From CAZJDM01 sp964544765 (lineage in GTDB: Bacteria; Bdellovibrionota_B; Oligoflexia; CAYFLR01), in NCBI GenBank assembly GCA_964544765.1, contig CAZJDM010000138.1, positions 1 through 11,190 on the forward strand: a stretch of 11,190 bases of DNA, written 5' to 3'. The translations under genes were made by a program, and so were the position numbers. Every line of letters begins with the position of its first letter. The first letter of the stretch is position 1. The notes below the pieces were generated by a model. It did not search any database, was not told the origin of the DNA, and was given only the letters and a program-made list of their open reading frames with translations. This document shows, in pieces, positions 6,711 through 11,190 of the stretch.

Positions 6711-6890
6711 ATGCCCATCGTTACTATCCAAAATGCCGGAAAATTAACAAAAAACCAAAAAGAAGATTTAATGCAACAAGTAACTGAGTTGGTAACAACA
6801 GTCACTGGAAAACCATCCCAATCTGTATACGTTGTAATAGAGGAAGTTCCTAGAGAAAATTTTGCAGTTGGAGGTAACAGCCTTGGCTAA
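6711..6890 (+). CDS. 4-oxalocrotonate tautomerase family protein
   Basis: This 59-residue protein begins MPIVTIQNAG, so removal of Met would expose Pro1, the general base of the tautomerase superfamily. The tail EVPRENFAVGG matches the family, including the aromatic residue at mature position 50. Such enzymes interconvert enol and keto forms of 2-oxo acids and work as small oligomers. The two substrate-binding arginines of the Pseudomonas enzyme (Arg11 and Arg39) are not seen: position 11 aligns with Leu (next to Lys) and position 39 is Tyr. The natural substrate is therefore probably not 2-hydroxymuconate, and no aromatic degradation genes are nearby. The start is certain, with a strong AAGGAGG 4 bases upstream. 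Its last 8 bases overlap the start of the WD40 lipoprotein gene, suggesting coupled translation. Confidence 0.88.
   Translation: MPIVTIQNAGKLTKNQKEDLMQQVTELVTTVTGKPSQSVYVVIEEVPRENFAVGGNSLG
6870..6874 (+). promoter_or_regulatory. Ribosome binding site deciding the TTG start of the WD40 lipoprotein
   Basis: GGAGG inside the tautomerase gene, 8 bases before TTG at 6883. Longer in-frame starts (TTG at 6862 or 6868) have no such signal and would put an acidic residue before the signal peptide. Confidence 0.6.
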
Positions 6891-7875
6891 TTGGCTACTA
6901 ATATTACTAATATTAATCTCCTGTACTGCCTACCAAGAAAGGAAGCTGCTGAAAGAATCTTTAAATCAAAACAAACCGCTAACTTTTAAAATTCAAAAGC
7001 AAATTAAAGGACCTTCATTATCCATTATCTCTTTAGATCTAGCTGTCAAGAATCAACTTTTAGTTTATGCTACCAGCCTCCCAGATCAACGAGTTTGGCT
7101 TTTGGACCTTAAGCAAGATAAGCATCTAAAATCTTTTGATGGCCATATAGGCTGGGTTAAAGGTGTAGCCTTTTCCAAAGATGAAAAATTCTTCGCTTCT
7201 GCTACTGGCAATAATATCCACCTATGGGATATAGAGTCTTCTAGGTTAAGAGGAATATTAACCGGCCATTCTGGTTTGGTAGATGATATCATTATCTTGC
7301 CTGATGAAACAACCTTAGCTTCTACCTCAAGAGATATGACGGTTAAATTATGGGATTTAAAACAAAATAAAGAAATCAAAACCTTTACCAAGGGCGATGA
7401 TTTTGTGTTTGCTATTGCCGTTTCTCCTAATGAAGACTTTTTGGCAATAGCTGAAGGGAAATTGATTCAGATAATAAAACTAAAAACCTTCGAAAAAGTG
7501 GCCACTTTAAAGAACCATAAACAAATTATCACTGATCTAGCTTTCTCACCTCAAGGTGAAAAACTCGCCTCAGCATCTTTTGATGGGAAAGTCATTATAT
7601 GGAATATGTCTTCTTTTGGTCAAAATAAAATTTTAAATGGTCATACTAAAGCTGTTCTTTCTCTTTCTTTTTATCAAAGAGGAAGACTACTAGCTTCATC
7701 TTCAGAAGATAAAACTATTCGAATTTGGGATGTTGCCCATTCAAAAGAAGTATCCAAAATTGATTTACTTCACATAGCTAATTCCATCATCTTTATGCCT
7801 GAGGAGCTATCTTTAATTGCTGGGCTTGATAATGGTCAAATATTCACTTGGAAGGGTAATTTTCCAACCCAATAA
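6883..7875 (+). CDS. WD40-repeat lipoprotein
   Basis: This 330-residue protein (from the TTG at 6883) has a very short hydrophobic leader ending in a lipobox, LISC, which would put the lipid anchor on Cys14. It is followed by WD40 repeats. Clear blades contain GHIGWVKGVAFSKDEKFFASA...HLWDIE, GHSGLVDDIIILPDE...VKLWDL, NHKQIITDLAFSPQGEKLASASFD...IIWNM and GHTKAVLSLSF...IRIWDV. With weaker repeats before, between and after them, the total is about seven, enough for one closed propeller. WD40 domains are binding scaffolds without catalytic activity; here it would sit on the periplasmic face of a membrane. The leader is only 13 residues and lacks a basic n-region, so secretion is likely but not certain. 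The start overlaps the tautomerase gene by 8 bases. What it binds cannot be told. Confidence 0.82.
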   Translation: MANWLLILLILISCTAYQERKLLKESLNQNKPLTFKIQKQIKGPSLSIISLDLAVKNQLLVYATSLPDQRVWLLDLKQDKHLKSFDGHIGWVKGVAFSKDEKFFASATGNNIHLWDIESSRLRGILTGHSGLVDDIIILPDETTLASTSRDMTVKLWDLKQNKEIKTFTKGDDFVFAIAVSPNEDFLAIAEGKLIQIIKLKTFEKVATLKNHKQIITDLAFSPQGEKLASASFDGKVIIWNMSSFGQNKILNGHTKAVLSLSFYQRGRLLASSSEDKTIRIWDVAHSKEVSKIDLLHIANSIIFMPEELSLIAGLDNGQIFTWKGNFPTQ

Positions 7876-7881
7876 CACCGT

Positions 7882-7910
7882 TTTACATACATTGAAAAAT
7901 ATGCTAGAGA
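7882..7910 (+). promoter_or_regulatory. Weak candidate promoter for thrC
   Basis: TTTACA (7882-7887) is followed after 17 bases by TAGAGA (7905-7910), preceded by TGC as in an extended -10. It lies in the 70-base gap between the WD40 gene and thrC. The -10 match is only 3/6, so this is a weak call; transcription from upstream is equally possible. Confidence 0.25.
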
Positions 7911-7945
7911 ACTAAAAAAGGTTCTGAAAAGAAGGGTTTTTAATC

Positions 7946-9298
7946 ATGGCACTATTATACCACAGCACTAATAAAAAAACTGATCCAATAGATTTCTTTA
8001 CAGCTATTCTTACTGGACAGGCTCCCGATCGCGGTCTATATATGCCCAATAAAATACCTACCATATCTAGCGAAACAATTTGTTCTATGTCTGATATGGA
8101 GTATCATAAGATTGCCCATACTATTTTACAACTATTTATGGAAGATCCCCATAAAGATTTAGCTCAACGCTGCGAGGAAGCATACTCTTTTGGTCCAAGA
8201 TTAGAAAAAGTTGAAAAAAATAAGTATATAATGTGGTTAGATAGTGGTCCAACAGCTTCCTTTAAGGACTTTGCGGCTCAAATGATGTCTCGTCTTATGG
8301 GTGTAAAGCTCAAAAAAGATGAAAAATTACTAATACTGACGGCTACCTCAGGTGATACAGGCTCGGCTATTGCTCACGCCTTTCACAATATTCCCAACAT
8401 TAAGGTCATTATTCTTTTTCCTTTTACGGAAGTTTCTGACAATCAAAGAAAACAAATGACCACTCTAGGTGGAAACATACAAGCTGTGGCAATTGATGGT
8501 AAGTTTGATGATGGCCAAGCTATGGTTAAAGCTGCTTTCTCTGATCAAACTATCCAATCTTTTAATCTGACTTCCGCTAATTCTATTAATATTGCCCGAC
8601 TTATACCCCAATCAGTCTATTATTTTTGGGCCTATTCTAGACTGATTAAAGATGGCCAAACCCCTATAATATTTTCTGTTCCCTCCGGCAACTTTGGTGA
8701 TATGATGGGATCAGTTTTAGCCTGGAAAATGGGTTTACCTATTAAAAAACTTGTTATATCTACCAATGCCAATGATGAGTTCCCTAATTTTTTGCATACA
8801 GGTCAATACCAAAAAATTGAACCCTCTAAAAAATGTATTTCTAACGCTATGAATGTCGGTCATCCTAGTAACCTAGCACGACTTGTCGATATTTTTGGTG
8901 GTCATATGGATGAAAAAGGTCAAATCCATACTCTTCCTGACTTAGATAAGATGCGTGATATTATCTTTTCTTATTCTGTAAACGATACCGATACCAGACA
9001 AACCATCAAAGATATGTATGAAAAAAACAAAATCATCATAGAGCCACATGGGGCCGTGGGATGGCATGGTTTAGAACAGTATCTTAATCAAAATCCAAAA
9101 GATGATGAAATAACCTGTGTTAGTTTGGAAACAGCTAATCCCGCCAAATTTCCTGATGAAATTAATAATATCTTAAACGCATCTCCGGTTGTTCCTCCTA
9201 GTTTAGAAAAACTTGATTCTCTAGAGGAATCTTATGATCAAATTCCAGCTAGTTATGAAGCTTTTCGCGATTACCTTGTCAATTGGGAAACTAAGTAG
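7946..9298 (+). CDS. thrC: Threonine synthase
   Basis: Threonine synthase is the PLP-dependent enzyme converting O-phospho-L-homoserine to L-threonine and phosphate, the last step of threonine synthesis in the cytoplasm. The 450 residues show the standard layout: N-terminal segment with APDRGLYMP (26-34), PLP-binding Lys107 in GPTASFKDFAAQ, ATSGDTGSA (133-141), SANSINIARL (210-219), the PLP-phosphate loop PSGNFGD (246-252), and EPHGAVGWHG with ETANPAKFP (395-403) near the C-terminus. Length and motifs fit the long form typified by E. coli ThrC rather than the shorter ThrC of many Gram-positives. The start ATG has AGAAGGG about 9 bases upstream. The next gene, 69 bases downstream on the same strand, is the phosphoglycerate-mutase homologue proposed in some bacteria to make the substrate of this enzyme. 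Confidence 0.97.
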   Translation: MALLYHSTNKKTDPIDFFTAILTGQAPDRGLYMPNKIPTISSETICSMSDMEYHKIAHTILQLFMEDPHKDLAQRCEEAYSFGPRLEKVEKNKYIMWLDSGPTASFKDFAAQMMSRLMGVKLKKDEKLLILTATSGDTGSAIAHAFHNIPNIKVIILFPFTEVSDNQRKQMTTLGGNIQAVAIDGKFDDGQAMVKAAFSDQTIQSFNLTSANSINIARLIPQSVYYFWAYSRLIKDGQTPIIFSVPSGNFGDMMGSVLAWKMGLPIKKLVISTNANDEFPNFLHTGQYQKIEPSKKCISNAMNVGHPSNLARLVDIFGGHMDEKGQIHTLPDLDKMRDIIFSYSVNDTDTRQTIKDMYEKNKIIIEPHGAVGWHGLEQYLNQNPKDDEITCVSLETANPAKFPDEINNILNASPVVPPSLEKLDSLEESYDQIPASYEAFRDYLVNWETK

Positions 9299-9367
9299 AT
9301 TAGAATTAAAAAGAGGAACAACATCATGGCCACTGTATTTTAAGAAGATTAAAAGGAGACTAAATCA

Positions 9368-10606
9368 ATGAAACGTTTAACTATAGTTATTGATGGGGTT
9401 GCTGACTACTCTATTAAATCACTGGGAAATAAAACCCCCTTAATGGTAGCCAATACTCCACATATGGATAAATTAGCCAAAGAGGGTCGAACAGGGACTT
9501 TTATTACCGTACCCCAGGATCTGCCTCCGGGATCTGAAGTAGCCAATCTTTCTATAATGGGTTACGATCCAAAAGAAAACTTTTGTCAAAGGGGAGTATT
9601 AGAAGCAGCCAGTTTGGGAATAAATCTTTCTGATCAACAATTAGCTCTACGATGTAACCTGGTTTATATTAAAGATGGTAAAATGTGTAGTCATTCCGGC
9701 GGTGATTTAGAAGTAAATGAAGCCAAGCAATTTATCGAGACCCTTAATGAAAAATTAGGCAATGACAACATCCGTTTTTATCAAGGTATTCACTATCGCC
9801 ATTTATTAGTTCTTAACCAAGGAAACCCTAATGTTACCTGCTGGCCACCCCATGATCACATCGGCGAAACCTTAGATGAATTAATGATCAAACCTGACAA
9901 CATGGAAGCTAAGGACACTGCTGACTTATTAAACAAGTTGATCATGGATTCAAAAGAAGTATTAACCAATGTACCTTATAATCAAGGAAAATCAGAAGAT
10001 ACTAAACATCCCAACTATATCTGGCCATGGGCAGTTGGAGATAAGCCTAAAATGAAACCTATCGAAGAACTTACGGGATTGAAAGGAGCAACTATTACCG
10101 CCGTTGATTTAATTAAAGGATTGAGTATATATGCTGGCATGGATATTATTCCGGTTAAAGGAGCTACCGGAAATTATAAAACCAATTATGAAGGAAAGGC
10201 TCAAGCTGCGGTTAACGCGCTGGAAAATTATGACTATATCTATTTACATGTAGAAGCCGCTGATGAAGCTGGACACGATGGTGAATTAGATCTTAAAATT
10301 AAGGTAATAAATGATCTCGATTCCCGACTTCTAGCCCCTATAATAAAAGAAATAGAAAAACGAAATTTAGATGTGCAAATCGCGCTTCTACCTGATCATC
10401 CAACACCGGTTGAATTAAGGTGCCATGTCAAAAATCCAGTCCCACTGACAATTTGGAGAAGTAAATCCAACACGGAAAATCAAAACCTCGGCCAACAAAA
10501 TAATGATCAAGTAACAGAGTTTAACGAAGAAAGTGTTAAAAATGGAAGTTTAGGTGTTTTGAACCAGAAAGCCTTTTTTGATTTGCATTTTAAAACGTCT
10601 GATTAA
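9368..10606 (+). CDS. apgM: Archaeal-type cofactor-independent phosphoglycerate mutase homologue; possible homoserine kinase (ThrB2)
   Basis: This 412-residue member of the alkaline-phosphatase superfamily belongs to the ApgM group. Metal-site and nucleophile motifs are in place: IDGVAD with Asp9, PPGSEVANLSIMGYDP (53-68) with the likely Ser56 nucleophile, PPHDHIGE (160-167), EAADEAGHDG (296-305) and PDHPTP (342-347). The family reaction is interconversion of 3- and 2-phosphoglycerate. A subgroup in bacteria without classical thrB, often encoded beside thrC, was proposed on genomic grounds to serve as homoserine kinase. This copy directly follows thrC, which favours that role, but sequence alone does not separate the two functions. 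The ATG at 9368 is preceded by AAAGGAGA at a spacing of about 9. Residues 365-390 form an Asn/Gln/Glu-rich loop that may be lineage-specific. It converges on the HAD gene with 15 bases between stops and no clear terminator. Confidence 0.88.
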   Translation: MKRLTIVIDGVADYSIKSLGNKTPLMVANTPHMDKLAKEGRTGTFITVPQDLPPGSEVANLSIMGYDPKENFCQRGVLEAASLGINLSDQQLALRCNLVYIKDGKMCSHSGGDLEVNEAKQFIETLNEKLGNDNIRFYQGIHYRHLLVLNQGNPNVTCWPPHDHIGETLDELMIKPDNMEAKDTADLLNKLIMDSKEVLTNVPYNQGKSEDTKHPNYIWPWAVGDKPKMKPIEELTGLKGATITAVDLIKGLSIYAGMDIIPVKGATGNYKTNYEGKAQAAVNALENYDYIYLHVEAADEAGHDGELDLKIKVINDLDSRLLAPIIKEIEKRNLDVQIALLPDHPTPVELRCHVKNPVPLTIWRSKSNTENQNLGQQNNDQVTEFNEESVKNGSLGVLNQKAFFDLHFKTSD

Positions 10607-10621
10607 GTTGCTTTTTTTACC

Positions 10622-11190
10622 TCACTTGACTCCTAAAATAAAATCCACTGCCTCTTCCACATTGTCAAACATATAATTTATTTCACATTGATATTTTCCA
10701 TCGTTACATGCATTTCCAGTTCTCACACCTACCGTTTTTAATCCCGCTCGATTACCACAACAAATATCTCTAGTAGAATCACCAATTATATAAGAAAGAT
10801 TTAAATCAATATTTAAATCTTTTTGAGCCCTCTTTACCATATCAATTTCAGGTTTTCGACAATCACAATTGATATTCAATTCATTTCTTTGTCCTTCAAA
10901 ATCGGGAGAGTGAGGACAATAATAAAGACCATCTAACTTGGCTCCAAATCGCCCTACCTCGGTTTCAAGCTTCTTGTGAATTTGATTTAAAACATCGACC
11001 GTACAATCATTCCTAGCTATTACAGGTTGATTGGTTATTACAACCGCAAGAAACTGAGACTCATTTATTTTTTTGATGGTATTGCTGACAAATGGATATA
11101 CTATTAGTTTTTCGACAGAGTTAATATAGGGAATGGGTTCATTTAAAACCCCATCACGATCTAAGAAAATTGCTGGTCTTGAAACTAAAT
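10622..11190 (-). CDS. HAD-IIIA phosphatase, GmhB-like (5' end outside window)
   Basis: The minus-strand frame runs from the window edge to TGA at 10624-10622, giving 188 residues. The HAD motifs are AIFLDRDGVLN (nucleophile and acid/base Asp), VVITNQP, the Lys of CDCRKP, and IIGDSTRDI. YYCPHSPDF followed by CDCRKP supplies the Cys/His set that binds zinc in GmhB and related histidinol phosphatases. GmhB removes the 7-phosphate (or its anomeric equivalent) from heptose 1,7-bisphosphate in the route to ADP- or GDP-heptose for cell-surface glycans. The loop between CPH and CDC is longer than in E. coli GmhB, as in other HAD-IIIA proteins of this type. Only a few N-terminal residues are missing if it is a single-domain protein; some relatives are fused to an upstream nucleotidyltransferase, which would lie outside the window. 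An internal TTG at 10879 is not the start, because motif I and the first half of the zinc site lie upstream of it in the same frame. Confidence 0.85.
   Translation of the reverse strand, partial: LVSRPAIFLDRDGVLNEPIPYINSVEKLIVYPFVSNTIKKINESQFLAVVITNQPVIARNDCTVDVLNQIHKKLETEVGRFGAKLDGLYYCPHSPDFEGQRNELNINCDCRKPEIDMVKRAQKDLNIDLNLSYIIGDSTRDICCGNRAGLKTVGVRTGNACNDGKYQCEINYMFDNVEEAVDFILGVK

Noticed and set aside
7086..7391. Minus-strand frame opposite the WD40 gene
   Set aside because: Antisense to clear WD40 repeats; no independent support.
7908..7925. Small inverted repeat AGAACT/GGTTCT before thrC as a terminator or riboswitch
   Set aside because: Only six pairs including a wobble, an A-rich loop and no T-run. 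It also overlaps the candidate -10 box; there is too little structure for a riboswitch.
10575..10621. T-run between apgM and the HAD gene as an intrinsic terminator
   Set aside because: There are runs of six and seven T, but no stable GC-containing hairpin in front of either on either strand.
10622..10879. Short 85-residue gene beginning at the TTG at 10879
   Set aside because: The frame stays open upstream to the window edge and contains HAD motif I and half of the zinc site, so this is only the C-terminal part of a longer protein.

Overview
This is an AT-rich stretch of bacterial chromosome of mostly ordinary housekeeping and signalling genes, with the end of an integrated mobile element at the left edge. 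A lipoprotein, a heptose-phosphatase-like HAD enzyme and a DUF4254 protein point to a diderm (Gram-negative) bacterium, perhaps of the deltaproteobacterial type or a related candidate phylum. That placement is inference; no marker here fixes the taxon.

Left edge (1-463): the C-terminal part of a probable serine recombinase reads rightward. Its last 13 codons and stop are the antisense strand of the 3' end of an intact tRNA-Asp(GTC) gene, the usual picture of an element integrated at a tRNA. The tRNA is on the minus strand behind its own plausible promoter. Next, also on the minus strand, is ftsY (SRP receptor) with an N-terminal membrane anchor and a TTG start.

Middle (1943-5988): four plus-strand genes in a tight row encode an ECF-like sigma factor with a long basic N-terminal extension, a membrane protein with a zinc-finger anti-sigma domain, an OmpR-type response regulator and its histidine kinase. 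The anti-sigma and regulator genes overlap by one base. This suggests that a sigma/anti-sigma pair and a two-component system are expressed as one unit, which is the most unusual arrangement here.

Right half (6041-10606): a DUF4254 protein, a small 4-oxalocrotonate-tautomerase-family protein, a WD40-repeat lipoprotein overlapping it by 8 bases, threonine synthase, and an archaeal-type cofactor-independent phosphoglycerate mutase homologue. The last belongs to the group proposed to act as homoserine kinase (ThrB2) when found beside thrC, so the pair may form the last two steps of threonine synthesis. A GmhB-like HAD phosphatase converges from the right and runs off the window.

There is no gene-free stretch over 300 bases. 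I saw no CRISPR array, insertion sequence, rRNA or convincing intrinsic terminator. I did not find a clearly novel system; the best leads are the sigma/two-component operon, the thrC-apgM pair and the recombinase-tRNA junction.
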